Counted from the stretch's first letter, positions 11,231 through 24,502 are shown. The stretch: DNA of 64,000 nt from Eutreptiella sp. 'Long Island Sound 2002' (GCA_964036045.1 OZ038384.1:37688238-37752237); one strand, 5' to 3'. Numbers and translations are program-made. The notes: a model not told the origin generated them from the letters alone.

Positions 11231-13323
11231 CTATTTCCTGCACTGCAGGCTGGATGAGGACCTTCTCACGCACCATGGCAAAGACGTCATACTTGTTGAG
11301 GAGTATGACAAACGCAAACTTTTCCGGAGCGATGAATTCATTTCAATCGCATCTCGAATTTCAGGGGAGGGCATTTTCTTCCTCTTGGGTCCCCCCTTTT
11401 GGAAACGTGGCTGGTGTGTGATAACCAGCGCGTTGTCTTTGACGGATTCATGCAAAAGCCCCAAGGAAACTTGCATTTCTGCCAAAGCGTCCTGTTCTTG
11501 GTAAAAGCGAGACAGAACATCCATGGGGACGTGGAAATCAAGAAGCTTAAACCAGTCGGGGCAGGAGTTCACCGCGATAGGCCAAAACTCTTTTTTGATC
11601 CTGGGTGCAAGGATGTCCCGTAGCACGTTTGATGTGTCATCGGGGCTGAGGCCGTTTAGCATGAGCATGAGGGGAAGGGTCCCGGTGATGTCCCATGTCA
11701 CCTCAGCCCCCTCGTAATCGAGGACCACTTTTGAAGGCACGTCAATGCGCAGCTGGAACAGCGTGGCTTGTGGGTGGTAGATGGAGTCTGACACTGCTTC
11801 ATTAGGGGCTACCCGCGGGAAAAACTCGACGGTGCGCGCCAGATGTTTTTTTGGTAGAGGGGATGATGTGAGGTGCATTATGGTGAGAGGGTGGTCTAGA
11901 GGGCGCTATTTTCTACGATGAGGTTGGTATTGGCATCTCTCACCGCCATATGGAGTATGGAACACACAACGGATAGGTATAGGAACGAGAGCGTAGGTAT
12001 GAGGTCTATCCTTCGGTCCAGCAACGTCGCAAAACTGCTGTCGGCGACGTTGGACCTAGAGATGTAAGCTAGCCATATGTGTGTGGTCTTTCCATTTTTT
12101 TTAGAGAAGCGAAGCAGGGATACTAGTTGTTTAACTATTGTTTTGTGGGAGTAAAATGGGGGCTCATCGTCGAACGGAGAAAAGGAAGGGAGCATAACGA
12201 AAACAGTAAGCCCCGCTAGTTTGTTCCATTCCATGGATGGGAGGTCTGCAATGGGAAATGACCGTAAAAAACCATTATAAGGGAGTCCGTCGCCATAGAC
12301 TAACACTTGTTGTGCCGGACTCAGGGAGGCAAGGAGGCTTGGAGGCGGTAGTGGGGAGGCATCATGGTATACTAGTGGAGATGAGGACAAAATGTCCACT
12401 TTCGAGAAACGTGACTGCCCGCGGACCGGGATTTTATGTCTTGTACGTCCTTACTTAAGTCTCGTGTCTCCGGAAAGCCTGTAGGGAGGGTGCCGTGGGG
12501 CCGGAAAATCGGGTTTGTGATGACTTGGACCGGGTCAGTCGGCAAAAGGAGCGGTGCACGAGGTGCAATGTCGGTTAGTGCATCTAATTCGGAGGGCCGG
12601 GTGTCATGAGGCATTGGTGCTTTAGATGGTGTGACAAAAGCATTGCGGAGAACCTGTTTGGATGTATCCACACTCGCAGCGTCGGCTCCGGTGAGATCAC
12701 GGGCTTGTGGGCCATCATGTGGATCTACGGGCAAAGAGGAAGGTGTAAGCGGGACGGTCAATGCGGGTAGTTCAGTATGAACATTCATTGCCGCATCGCC
12801 GAGTGGGTTCGGGCTCTCATTATCCTCTTCGAGCAAGAGTGATTCCGTATCGTTTTTTTCATCCGCCGCCTCCGAGAGAGCAGCTTCATCGTCTTTTTTT
12901 TTGCCATCATCTTTTTTTTCCCTTTCAACTTCCATAGGAGCAAGGCCGCTTGGGCTACGCTTTTTTTTTAATATTCTCCGGGGCAACAAAGGATTGTTCT
13001 TGACGAGCAATGGAAGGTGGTAAAGAACGGGTAATGTGCGGAGCGGTCCCCGTGCCAAGGTGGCTTTGTACGTGTGCAAGCATTGTGTCAATGCTTTGGC
13101 GATGTTTGGGCTTAGCCTTCAAGGTTGCGGCCGTGGCCTTTGTTGCCTTTCCTTTTTTTTCTTTGTCCTTTTTTTGAGATGCAATGGACGAGGGGCGTAT
13201 GCCGGGGTCAGAAGCAGTGGTAGTGGGCAAAGGTGTAGGAACAAAATTGGGTGATGATGAGTCGCGAGCCGTAGGTTCAGACATCAGAGAAAATGGAACG
13301 ATAAAATGCGGGTAACGGTTCAA
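11231..13323 (-). pseudogene. LINE ORF1 remnants
   Basis: Four minus-strand frames in sequence (13323-12955, 13091-12372, 12399-11896, 11878-11231) lie between the 5' end of the LINE and the endonuclease. The first is Ser/Pro/Lys-rich, the second acidic, and the last has a folded-looking stretch with LFQLRIDVPSKVVLDYEGAE and EFWPIAVNSCPDWFKLLDFH. Runs of 8-9 A on the coding strand (for example near 12960 and 12895) are the probable frameshift sites. I do not recognise an RRM or zinc knuckle, so the ORF1 label comes from position. Confidence 0.5.
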
Positions 13324-13457
13324 TGGACGTAAAAAAAAGAGTTTAGGTCAGAAACAGAAGTTTGCGGACCCGAAGTGACAGAAAAAAGAGGAAGTCTTCG
13401 AAAAACAGACAGTTTCTGCTTTTCTCACGTCGTCCCTCGCTCGCGCGCACGTCGAAC

Positions 13458-13475
13458 GGTCAAGAATGGATTTTT
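13458..13475. repeat. target-site duplication, LINE 5' side
   Basis: Exact 18-bp match to 5327-5344. The bases to its left are the 5' end of the minus-strand LINE. Confidence 0.85.
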
Positions 13476-16400
13476 CCCATGGTGGTGAACTTAGTGCATG
13501 AAAGCATTTTTTCACTTTTTGTGTTCATGATGCTACAAGAAAAAGGCTTTCGTCAGAGCCTGTGGTGAGTTAAAAAGTCATCAAAGCTGTTTTGAAAAGG
13601 TATTGGTGTCTAGTTTGCAGATATTCAATCATTGGACTTTATTGAAAATGGGATGACCGTGAAAAAGCTCGATCTCCTTATGCTTTTTTGATGGTTTTTC
13701 AGCATGTGTTGCACGTGAGATTCATGTCTGTCCCCCCCCTTCTATTTCTCTGAACCTACGATCAGTTGGGGCAGCATCAAACATGTTTTGAAAACCTGAG
13801 GACATGCCCTACACAGTACAGATATTTCTTTTCTGACATCTCAGCAGCATAGTACAGACAAATGGTGCAGAAAGTGGGCATTTTCGAGAAAAAACAGGTT
13901 TTTGACGTCGATTTTTTCCAAAACCATTCGCGAATCTTTGGTCTTCTATTCTTGAATCATTGTATGATATTGCAGTTTGTGATTGTTTTCATCATTTTTT
14001 ATTCATTCTGACCAGGCTTAGCCTAGGCAGAAAGGTAGATACCTCATCATTACTTTAGACACACAGTAAATAGTGAAACATTTTGTTGTCTTTTTTGGCC
14101 ACAAAACAAACTTGGCCACAACCATTGACAGACCGTTTCCATCCGCCACATTCACCGTCTAAGCCTTTCCCTTCGACTCCCCGGGCTGAGTGGCTCAGTT
14201 TGGCTGGCCCGTTGTCATGGGGACAAAGAAGGCGTGGGCTTGTTGCCACCAGGGAGTAGGGAGGCGATTGATGGGTGTGAGCGGAAGGCGGAAAGAAGAC
14301 TCAATGCAGGAGCACCCAAGTGAAACATTAAAAGACCGCACTCGACCATACCATTGGCATTGACCTGTCTCGGGGTCCTTGTGACCATTCTCCGATGAGA
14401 GTGGTTGGTGGTGGCAACTGGTCACGGTAGAAGCTTGCAAAACTTACTTACTCTTACTTACTTACTCTAGCTAGCCAGCTAGCTAAGTAGCTAGTGTAGG
14501 AGGTGCATTGAGGTTATGGTATTACCCTAATGCTAACGCTTGCGTATGCAGCTTAATGTCTCCGGTCCTCCCCCTGTAGGGCAGGGTGGTGAGGAGAAGT
14601 GCCGCAAGGCGCTGGTACTGTAAAAGGGGTAACCATTCCAGTAGGTGCAGGCCGGAATGTTAGCGTGCAATGCCATTGAACTGATTTTCATCTCTTTACT
14701 GAACTACCTGACGCAGTTCAATGTAGTTCTGAGCACGGTCCGTGCCCTCTCATGGGTTGCCGAGACTCTGCATAGAGTGCATGACTTCTGGTCACGGTCC
14801 GCCACTCATGCGTGTGCTGAGACCCTTTCCGGAAGCCTGAATTTGTCAAGCTATTTCATTTGAGCACAATTGCATTTGAGCTAGGAAGTGATTTGTCCTC
14901 ATTTCACTCTACCATGCATCTTATCCTCCACTGCATGGCCGTCAAGGCAAGCATTTGGCTAGTGACGTATTCTACTCTCCATTCGGATTGCATTTCATTT
15001 ATTTCGTTCAGAAAGGTCACTCATTCATTGCATTTCACTTTGCAAATCTTACATTTCATACTTATTGCATTACTTCCTTATTGCAAGGGCTTGCCCATAC
15101 CGCTCAACCGGCAATATGGTCCGTAATTGATCTGCCCTACGTAGTTCCATGAGCACCTTTTGCTCAATAGACCCCGAGTTTTGGATCGCAGCAACGAACA
15201 ATCAATTCGTATCCACTCAAGTTTTGTTGATTAACTGCAAGTTGTGAGGCATGAATCTCTTTTCCAACCCTCGCGATCATTGACCTAGGTCATTTGGTCT
15301 AGAGAGCTACTTTATCCTCAAATTGGCTACCGAATCACTACGGGTACGTTCCGCTTCGTTAACTTTCGCTAGATCGCCTGGTACAGCCTCAATTACTGAG
15401 TTGGAGAGTGCTCAATTGAGTGTCCACAGTCTACCGCATTACGTTCTCTATCCCTCTGACCAGACCATCAGCATGACAGACTTACTGGGATTTTTCACAC
15501 ATTCTCTCCCTCATCACACTACACATACAAAACACACACAAACACATACCATGAGTCATTTGATTATTCCATTTGTTCTCTTTGGATATCACACTGTGAG
15601 GAATTGCTGTAGTACCACATCCATCAAAATTTTGCCTACGTGCCACCTTCCAAGTCATTTCCTTCGTGTAGATAGTCAGTGTCCGCTTACAGGAGCCGGC
15701 ATTGGTCTCACCCCGCCACATCTTTGTTGTGTAACACAAGTGAACAGGTTTAAGCTTGGTCACTTAGCCTGTGACTTGGCTAATGCATTCCGCAATGTGT
15801 TAGTGAAGAGCCCTACGCCGGTAGCCACCGAGACCAGCGGTGCACTACGGTAGGCTCATTGAAAAGGATTATCGAAAGGTATCGAAAGCCTACAATAATG
15901 GGCTTCTACCCTTGCGCGGGTAGATAAGTACTTTCCCTGCAGTGGGATAGACCCCTTTTCTTGCGGTAGAGATAGACGGCGGAGTTAAGCTCCAAGAGGA
16001 TAGCCTGAATCCTGTAATTCAGTTGAGCGGAACTCACTTGTCATGTAGGAAGGCCCCCGCATGGATGGCTTTGTACAACCATCTGCTAGGCAAGGGGCTC
16101 GCCGTAATTGGTCTTCCGGTAAGGTACAGAACACACTTTAACTACGATAGCATTTTTCGGAGATTTACTACTTCTACTTGTCTGAGACAACTTGACAATG
16201 ATACATTTCGCGTATGAGGCAGTGGCAACCCTCCAGTCGTGTAGGATATCCGTTGGCTCGCACTAGAGCTGAACGGCGTTCCATGAAAGATCCGACCTTT
16301 CAACTTTTTCACTTATTACTTACCTACTTCGTTTCCAACCAACCCCAGGGGACCAACCCACCCCTACCCGTGAACCCAATCCCTACATTCACATACAATT

Positions 16401-16685
16401 CATTGTTTTTGTCATCTTTAGCACTTTGCCACAACCCACACATCTTTTTTCTCTGAATTTGCATGATGAACACACTTCTACATTTTCACTCCTTCGTGCA
16501 AATTATTTGCATTGGTGATTTAAGTCATTGAGGACATTTCTACACAACTCAGATTACCGCTAGCTTCATATCTCATTGGATTCCTGTAGGCTATGTCCTA
16601 TTGAGGAGCATGGTTCATATGCTCTGCATCGGTGGCCCAGAGCATTTTTCCGTGATGGAATATTGATTCTTTTGTACATGTTTGC
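13476..16685. other. unassigned noncoding DNA
   Basis: Continues the AT-richer array that precedes the LINE, then becomes mixed sequence. Short frames here (for example 15323-15853 on plus) have no recognisable domain. It contains a simple repeat at 14442-14497. I see no RNA gene, TIR or LTR boundary that I can defend. Confidence 0.4.
14442..14497. repeat. simple repeat (CTTA)n followed by CTAG-rich palindromic run
   Basis: Repeated CTTA units are followed by CTAGCTAGCCAGCTAGCTAAG, a low-complexity stretch of about 55 bases. Confidence 0.7.
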
Positions 16686-16687
16686 TA

Positions 16688-16701
16688 AGGTAAGCTGACC
16701 A
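16688..16701 (+). repeat. left terminal inverted repeat of pogo-like element
   Basis: AGGTAAGCTGACCA preceded by TA; the reverse complement is at 32056-32069 followed by TA. Confidence 0.65.
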
Positions 16702-17814
16702 AATAATGCCGCCCTAACAACTTCTTCCGGGAGTCATTTGACCCCAAGACCCAATTGTTCTGCATAGGACAAAATTGGTCAGGGACCAAAAAGCCTAGTA
16801 TTTGCCAGCATTGTACACTATCGGCCATCGGTTGTTACAGCATTGGTCCCTGCTGGCCCTCATGTACAGATTGTATAGCATGTGTTTGATCTTTGTATGG
16901 TCTACTTTTCAGAAATCCCTTGGGTTTATAAACGTTTTCAATGGCTTCCATCCAGTACGCCATGTATCAAAAACATTCTCAAAACAGTTTTACAAAATCC
17001 TTTATTGTCCTGTCTTCAGACACACCTCCCAGGTACCGCACGTGTGGAACCTACATGCATTCAGGACATTTTACAAACAGTTTTGGGAATGTTTCCGAGC
17101 AGATTGTACAATCAGGTTACAACGCATGTCCCCGGTGTCTCTTTGTTCCCCGGGTTCATCCCGGGTACATCAAACATGTTTTGAGTTTTTCTTCTGAAGG
17201 TTAACTATTAAGAGTTTTAGAAATGTGTGACCGGAATGTTGTCCCTTCAAGTTTATTTTTTCTGTTTGGCTGGTTGGCTGTTTGGCCGCAACTGTTGTTG
17301 CCCACTAATTATCTAAACCAGTGTGCCATGCGGACAAAATGTTTTCTGCAGTGATTGTTTTTGTCCACTATTTATCGAACCCATGGTGCCTTTCAGATAA
17401 AATGTTTTCTGCCTTATCATTTATAAACTCTGGCTTTTTCGCTATTTTGCATTTCCATTTCTCTGCTGATAAAAAAGCACGGAGACCTGCACCTCTATCC
17501 CCTTCCACACTTGCAAGAAAATAAGCCGTAACACCCCAATGTTGCGACATGTACTTCTCTTAAAAGTTGCCCAATCAAGTTTCAGGGCAATCAGTCCTGC
17601 CAGGACTCAGACCACACAATGCAGCTTGAGGTGCAATGGCGGGCACAAACAGTCCAATCATTAAACATATATTAAAAAATCCACGTCAGAATTGGCTGCA
17701 CATCATATCAGCGGCCATGCACATCTGTTTTGCACGGCTCTAAACATCGCAAATCTATGGATCCGAGAATGAGGTACAAATCAAGTGTTCACCTGACAGC
17801 AAACAAAAACACAG

Positions 17815-19251
17815 TCATGAATCTGACATTCCGGAGGCGGCGCTTAGAAACAGCTGCACTTCGAAATCTGAGCAGATGCGTTTTGCGGCTGGTGCGTCGC
17901 TATCGCAGTCAGAGTCACTCTCCCGCTGCAGCCGTTTGGTTGCCCGTTCGGCGCGAGCATGGTTTTGGGTGTTACGGCGGTCCTGGTGGTCAACCACAAA
18001 TCGACCTCGTCGCAACCGTGTTCTTTCTGGAAGGCACGGCAGGACACGGGTCTGCTGGATCGTCGTCGTTTGCAGCAACAGCTCTGCGTCGTGACCTTGA
18101 GGTCCCGGTAGAAGCGGTACGCTGTCCTGCTCTTCTGGGACGTTGTTCCCCTGAGGGCTGTGCCGCTGCAGCCCGTGTGGAATTTGCGGCAGTGCACGCC
18201 CTAGTAAACTCCTCACTGGGGACAAAGCCACCAAACTTCATTCAAGTCGGGTCGTCGCGCATGGCGCTGTTGATGGCGCGTGAGCAAACTTGTGAGGAGG
18301 CGTCAGCCATCTGTGGATGGGGGTCGTTGTTGTCTGATGCGTTCACAACACCCTCATCGGGCGACTCAATTGCAACCTTCGCAGCAGGCACATCATCTCT
18401 AATTCGAGAAACTGGGGCATGTTCCATGAACTCATCTAAGGACAGCGGGAATAGTCTAGTGACACAAAAGGACTCTTTCACTGGAGTAGTTCCAGCTCCA
18501 ATACCCCAAGCACCAGTGACAAGCTCCAGAAACCGGCTATGCGTCAATGACGGTCCCTGATGCGAACGGACCCAGCGAACTTGGCCCCTGCGGATTTGCG
18601 CTTCAGCGGTGCGAAAATGCTGACATCGAGAGGTTGCACAACGTTGGTTGAGTGCGATGGGAAGCAGATAAGGAAGACTCCAAGTTGTTTTGCTGCGACC
18701 AACACTTCCGCAGTCAGGTGCGTCTTTGAACCGTCGACCAGCAGAACAACCCGTCCATCCTCCGTGTCCGAACATCCGGTGTAGTGCTTGAACACTCGTT
18801 CCAAGTAAACCTGGAAGTCAGACGCTGTGCTCCACCCTGTCCAATTCCCTAGCAACACCACTGGCGTACAAGCATGTCGAAACCAGTCATCCTTTACTTT
18901 CTTGGATCTGAAAATCAACGTCAATGGCACAGTTCCAATTCCATCAGCACGTATGCAAGAGATCCCCGTTATGTGTTCGTGTCAATAGCCGCGCCGACGA
19001 TACACGTCGTTGCATCCACGCCTGGTGATGACCTTCCGGGCCCTAGAGTTGGTGATGAACTGGGGGAAGAAGCCCGACTCATCAAGGTTGTAAATGCGCA
19101 ACGTGTCAAACCCATTTTCATTGTACACAGGGCGGACCGCTTCGAAGAAGAATCGTTTCCACTCTGCTCTTGTCAGGCGCGCGTCTGCACGGTCGGACTC
19201 CACCAGCTGCGGTGTGCGCAACGTGTATTCCGGGTGGCGCTTCTTCCACAG
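17815..19251 (-). pseudogene. pogo-like transposase, C-terminal part with DDE catalytic core
   Basis: Broken minus-strand frames give, in order, LRTPQLVESDRADARLT, YNLDESGFF (first catalytic Asp), VVLLVDGSKTHLTAE (second Asp) and LICFPSHSTNVVQPLDVSIFAPLK (third acidic residue in the QPLDV block). This is the pattern of the DDE_1 family of pogo/Tigger transposases. Frameshifts occur near 18980 and 18545, and an in-frame stop at 18242. The C-terminal tail is Cys/Arg-rich and unrecognised. The coding strand is cut at 19251 by the LINE; the N-terminal part resumes at 30757. Confidence 0.75.
19246..19251. repeat. target-site duplication, left copy, of the TACC-tailed LINE
   Basis: CCACAG here and at 30751-30756. 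On the minus strand these bases encode Leu-Trp of the transposase, and removing the LINE with one copy leaves the transposase frame open across the joint. Confidence 0.8.
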
Positions 19252-19258
19252 GAGATAG

Positions 19259-22012
19259 AGGTGGCAGGGGAAGGACAACGTAGTGTGCGCGCAGATGTAC
19301 GACAAGGAGGGGAGAGAGTACCAGCGGGAGTGGGCACAGGGGGTGCCCCTGTTGGTGCGCAGAGGGCTCAGCGTTGTACAGGACAAGAAGGTGGGAGCGA
19401 GGGGACGAAGGGCGGTGTATGATGTGGTGACGGAGCATCGCCAGGTAGTCATCATCAACTGCCATGTCCCACACTGGAGGAGGGTCAAAGAGTATGTGGC
19501 GCAACTGAGGATGAAGTACGTCAGGGCGCTGGAGAGGGGGCCAGTCATCGTGGTTGGAGACTTCAACTACGATCCCCGGAGGAGGGGCGCCGAGACGGAG
19601 GTGGACCGCGAGGTGCGGAAGTTTGTGGAGGAAATGACGCTGCAAGACGTGTCGTACAGTGGGGCGCCTGGCCCCTCACACTACCCGGCACCAGAAGGCA
19701 GCGCACCGTCGCGGATGGACGCGGTGTACGCGGACCCCAGCTGGGTCAAGGGGGTGACGGCGGGATACATGGTGGGGCCGGAAGAAATGCAGGACAGGAA
19801 GGGGCATTGCCCCATGATGGTGACTGTGGACGTGAAGGTGGGGGAGCCCAGGGACGAACAGGAGGATGAGCAGGGGTCGGACGAGGAAGGCGTCAGCCTG
19901 CCGCCAATGGTGAAGTGGCCGGAGGAGGGTGACGAGAGGTGGCAACAGTGGGGGCAGCGGGTACATGCCGAAAGGAGGCACGGGAAACAAGTACATCAAG
20001 CCATGAGGAGGGCAGCGCGGATATGCGGGTTTACCAAGCAAGGGGGGGAGTCGCAGGCACAGCCCAAGCTGCAAAGGCTGGTGGCCACACTGAGGAAACG
20101 GCAGCAAGAGGAGGTCGAGGCACGGGCGCGAGAAGAGGGGACGGAGTGGCAGGCGGAGGTGACACAGGCAAAGAAGAGGGTGCGAGCGGCGAGGAGGGCT
20201 GTGGAGGAGGAACACGAGAGGATATACCAGAAAGTGGTGGCGGAGCATGTGAGATACATGGAAAGGGCGGTGCCGTACAAGTCGCTGCGGTACATCAGAG
20301 AGCTCGCTGAGGCTGGAAAACCAAACGAAATCAGGGCGGTGAGACTGCAGTGTGGCAGGGTCACTGGCAACAAGAAGGAAGTGCTGGAGGAGGTGGCGCA
20401 GACTTTCAGGAGGCAGCACAACCAGGGGCAGCAGGAGCTAAGCGGGATCACAAGGAGGATGGTAGGGGCGTTACCGCGGGTGTTCACGGCGGAGCAGAGC
20501 GAGGACATACACCGCAGCAGGGTGACGCTAGGGGAAATTAAAGAGGCAGTGAAGGCTCTCAAGGGGAAAAAGAGCCCGGGAGTGGACCAGCTGGTGGCGG
20601 AGGCGTACCAGCACCTGGAGGCGCCGGAGCTGGATGGTCTAGCGGCGAGGGTCACGGAAGTGTTGCGCACAGGCGAGCCCCCAAAGAGATGGGGGGGCAA
20701 GGTGCGGCCCCTGTACAAGAAGGGGGATCACCTCAGGCCGGGGAACTGGAGACCAATATGCTGTGCCGTCACAGAGGCCAAGCTGGTCTGGATGGTGATC
20801 TTCGGGAGGATACAGCGGCGGCTGTATGCAGCGGGGGTCATACCGGGCAATATGTGGGGGTCAGTGCCGGGTAGGTCCACACAGGAAGCAAGCTTCCTGT
20901 ACGATATGTACCTCGATGATGAGGACCTAGAGGCGTTCATTGCGTCTGTGGACGTGAAGGGGGCGTTCCCCAACACGCCGCATAGGCTCATAGAGGAGGT
21001 GTGGCAACAGCTAGGACTCCCATATGGTGACTTCGTGGAAAAGTACCTGCGCTCAAGGAGGTACACGGTCGCCACGGGGAAGGGGTGTACTGAGTGGGTG
21101 ACCCCAGGCAGCGGGGTGCCACAAGGCGGGCTGGAGGGCCCGTTCCTGTACTTGCTGGCCATGCTCCCCCTGATGAGTTGGATAGCGCGGGAATATCCAG
21201 AGCTGGCGCGGGCGCCACACACGTCGCCGGCGCAGGCGTATGTGGATGATGCGGTACCCATGGCGCGGGATGAAAAGGCACAACAGGTGGTACAGGACCT
21301 GATGCAGAGGTACGAGAGGGATAACCACCTGGTCTGGAGCGCGGAGAAGTTGGCGGTTCTGAGGAGGGGTGGAGAGGAAGGCATGGCGCTGGATCTAGGA
21401 GACGGAGTGGCATGGCTGGAGAGGGCGGAGGAAGCGGTGGTGCTGGGACATGTGCAGGCCATGGAGGGGAGGGGGGTCAGGCTACCTGACAAATTAGCCA
21501 GGGGGTTCAGGGCGATGCTGGTGATCCTGCGGCATCACCCCCGGTCAGTGCAGACGACCCTGTACTACCTGCGGGCGGTGCTCAATGCGGCGGTAGGGTA
21601 CCAGGGGATGCACCTCCCGTACTGGAGGGAGCAGCTGGAGGAGGTGGAGGGAGAAGTGCGGAGGCTCATCAGAGGGTATGAGGGGATACCCACAGAGGTG
21701 CCGTGGTGCGTGTTGCGGTCGCCGACGGCCTACTATGGAGAAGGGATGCCCACGGCGGGGGAGGCGTACAGGGCACACACGGCGAGGACGCTGAGCAGGA
21801 TGTGCCACAATCAGGAAGAGGTGGTGAGATGGGTGTGCTATCACGCGGTCACAGAGGTTCAGAAGGAGGAGAACATGTGCCCGCGCTATGTGTGGCACCG
21901 GCGCAGGCGGTTGGCGGCGGGGAAGAAGGGGCGCATGTGGCGCGCCCTGCAGGCAGTGTTGCCAGGGGAAGAACACATGCTGGCAACCAACAGGACGTGC
22001 GGTAGGCGGTGA
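19259..22012 (+). pseudogene. LINE ORF2 part 1: endonuclease (truncated) and reverse transcriptase
   Basis: The frame enters from the truncated 5' end without its own start. Residues near the beginning show VVIINCHVPHW and VIVVGDFNYDP (endonuclease GDFN), SRMDAVYADPSW, and KGHCPMM where SDH is usual, so the last catalytic block is altered. The RT follows: KSPGVDQLVAEAYQHL, VRPLYKKGD, NWRPICCAVTEAKLV, ASVDVKGAFPN, SGVPQGGLEGPFLYLLAML, and QAYVDDAVPMA with the catalytic YVDD at about 21240. The frame ends at a TGA (22010-22012), and the same frame continues open beyond it for another 830 codons. It is therefore one coding frame with a single nonsense codon. Confidence 0.85.
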
Positions 22013-24502
22013 CCAATCCTGGTCCTGGACGCGGACTTCGGGGCGGCGGCACATGGGACGGTACGGTGGATCAGGAAGGAGAGAGTGAACATGGAGGTGC
22101 TGCACGTGCGCAGAAAGGATATGAAGGAGTACAAGAAGGCGGGGCTGCACCATGCGGAGTTCTATCGGGACGCCAGGGTGGTGGAATGGGGTGTATACAG
22201 GTGGATGATGAGGAGAGCAAGAGGACAAGAGGACCGCGCAAGGTGGAACAGGAGGGTGCGCGCGATGTGGAACGAGTGGCTGGCGCTGTGGGGGATCCAG
22301 CAGAGGAAGCCAAGAGGCAGGAGAGAAGAGGGGGCACAGCAAGAGAGAGTGGTGCTGGACAGGGGGGAGAGGGACAAGGCCAAACCGGGAATATTGTTGT
22401 GTGCGCCGCTGGGACTCAAAGGACCGAGGGGGAAGGTACAGAGTGCGACCGGGCAGTGGTATGATGTCCATGCAGATATGTTCCGGAAAGACAACATCCC
22501 GGAAGAGGCAGGACAGGGGGACCAGTGCTGGAGGTGCACCAAGGAGGCGGGGCAAATCCCGTGGCCAGTCCTACGAATGACGGCGTGGGCGTTCCTGAAC
22601 GCGACCATGCGCACTACGGACGCCAGGGGGCAGTGGTGGGAGCCGGTGCTGCGGCTGCCCAAGGAGGTGCGGGAGGATGAGGAGGCCCAGGGGGACGTGG
22701 AGGTCTGGTGGGGAGAGGAAAGGGAGGGGAAAAGAACAGGGGTCCAGTTTGGATGGGACACAGTGCGGGGACTACAAGAAGAGGATGATGGGGTGGCGGT
22801 GATTTTCCGGATGACAGACACCGGGAGGCCCGACGAGGAGGCGCCCATAGTGCCCGCGGGCCACAAGTGTGGAGAGAGTGCGAGGAGGATCAGGCTGACG
22901 GTCCACGGGTTGCCAGCAGACAGGGTATGGTACCTGGTTCTGGTACAGGCATACCTAGAGCAGGGCAGGGTGAAAGGGGCCAGGGCATGGTGCCACGGAG
23001 TGGTGGTGACGAAGGGATGGAAGGCCAGGACAGACAATAAGTGGGCGGTGTACAGAGGGGTAAGAGAGCTAAGCATCGGGGATGGGGTACGAGAGTATGG
23101 CATTGGGAAGCACAAGGTGTACTGCCACTACCCGAGGGAGGTGGTGCGCATACCGGAGCCCACGAAGGAGAGGGTGGTGCTATTTCTGGACGGGTCCGGG
23201 GTGGAAGGACAGCCGCCCATGGCGGGGGCAGCGGTGGTAAGGGTCAAGGGGGTGGGACAGGTGACGGAGAGTGTGGTGGAAAGGATGGTGTACGGAGCAG
23301 CGTCCCATGGAGAGGTGCAGGCGGTGGCGGACGTGGTTGGGGAGATAGGGGAGGACGTACGGGAAGTGTGGATGGTGGTGGACGCGGAGGCGGACATGGC
23401 GTCCCTCAGGAGACTGGCCATCAGGCCACTGCATGAGGCCCTGGGCACGGGACTGTCGTCACAGGTGTACGCGATATGGCACGGGCTGGAGATGAAGAAA
23501 GTGCACCTGGTTATACACCTGGTGAAACAGGAGTCACACAGGGCGGGAGTGGGGAATCATGAGACGGATGGGGCGGCGCAAGCGGTGGATAAGGAGCAGG
23601 ATCCAGAGTGGAGGGTGCCAGAGAGCAAGGGGCACCTCCACTTGGTGCATATACCTCCAAGGGTCGGGGAAGGGGAGAAGGCCAGGTGGGTGGTGGAGGA
23701 GGACAGAGGCAAGCAGGAACTAAGGGTGTATCCACAGCCGGTGCACATGCTAGCCCAAGTACGAGGGGGGCCGGAAGCGGTAGAGCTGAACGAGTACTTG
23801 GAGGGCAAGGTGGGACAGCGGGTCCACTACCCCAATGTGCTGAGGCCGGAATCGCTGCCCAAAAGGCTGCAAACCAGAAGGCTGCAGGCGATCACGGGGC
23901 AGGTGCCGGTGCGTGAAACAATCATGCGGTGGTACAGACATAAGGGTATGGACCTCCCGGAGGAGTACATGCGATGCCACTGTGGCCAAGGGCAAGAAAC
24001 ATACGAACACTTCATGCAGTGTGCACAGTATAAGGGGATCGAGGAACCACTGGTTCGCGATCAGGACGTCCCGTTACTCAAGAAAGGTGCGAGAGGCAGA
24101 AGCGCGGTGGAGGGAGAGATGGGGAAAGAAGGGCACCGCAAGGGACTATGGCACATGGTGATAGTGAAACCGCTGTGGCGGGCGCTCCAGGAGCATACAG
24201 TGGCGCCGGAGGCCATGGCGCACAGGCTGTTGCGGCGTATGGTGGAGCATCTCCAGGAACGCATGGTGTGCAGAGAGACGCAGTTGGAGGCGCGGGCGGA
24301 AGACATGCGTGATCCAGTCACCAAGCGGGTGGAGATGGCGTTGATCAGGTACAACCCAAAAATCACGGGGATGGAAGTGCGGAGGCGGCCAGATTGGCAA
24401 CCAAGGCGGTCAGGGGGAGAGACGGGAATGGAGGACAGAGAGGGAGACGAGCAGAGGGAACGCCTGATGGCACGCAGACGAAAGAGAATCCGGCAGATAT
24501 GA
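22013..24502 (+). pseudogene. LINE ORF2 part 2: RNase H and C-terminal zinc motif
   Basis: This is the in-frame continuation of the RT after the TGA at 22010; its first ATG is at 22085, but translation from there alone is unlikely to be meaningful. The RNase H lies at about 23176-23600: VVLFLDGSG (Asp), SHGEVQAVADVV (Glu), WMVVDAEADMASL (Asp), GNHETDGAAQAVDK (last Asp). The zinc motif MRCHCGQGQETYEHFMQC, at about 23967-24020, has the CxC...H...C spacing of LINE C-termini. The remainder is basic and ends RRRKRIRQI. Confidence 0.8.

Larger units (their letters stand above)
5345..13457 (-). mobile_element. decayed full-length-looking LINE (EN, RT, RNase H, zinc motif)
   Basis: About 8.1 kb between the two 18-bp target-site copies. 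Read on the minus strand the order is 5' leader, ORF1 pieces (13323-11231), apurinic-type endonuclease (10067-8716), reverse transcriptase (8430-7885 and flanks), RNase H (7410-6769), a Cys/His motif (6866-6165), a GC-rich 3' part with a 17-G run near 6148, and an A tail. All frames are broken by frameshifts or stops, several at homopolymers. The presence of RNase H and a C-terminal Cys/His motif points to the I/Tad-like side of LINE diversity rather than L1, but the clade needs a tree. Confidence 0.85.

Noticed and set aside
15323-16250. Possible rRNA or organelle-derived fragment
   Set aside because: Some stretches look structured, but I could not match any conserved rRNA core motif.
18874-19422. 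Plus-strand 182-codon frame crossing the pogo/LINE joint
   Set aside because: It runs across an insertion boundary and is antisense to the transposase.
20728-23115. Long minus-strand frames opposite the LINE RT and RNase H
   Set aside because: Ser/Pro/Leu-rich shadows of the plus-strand frame without any motif.
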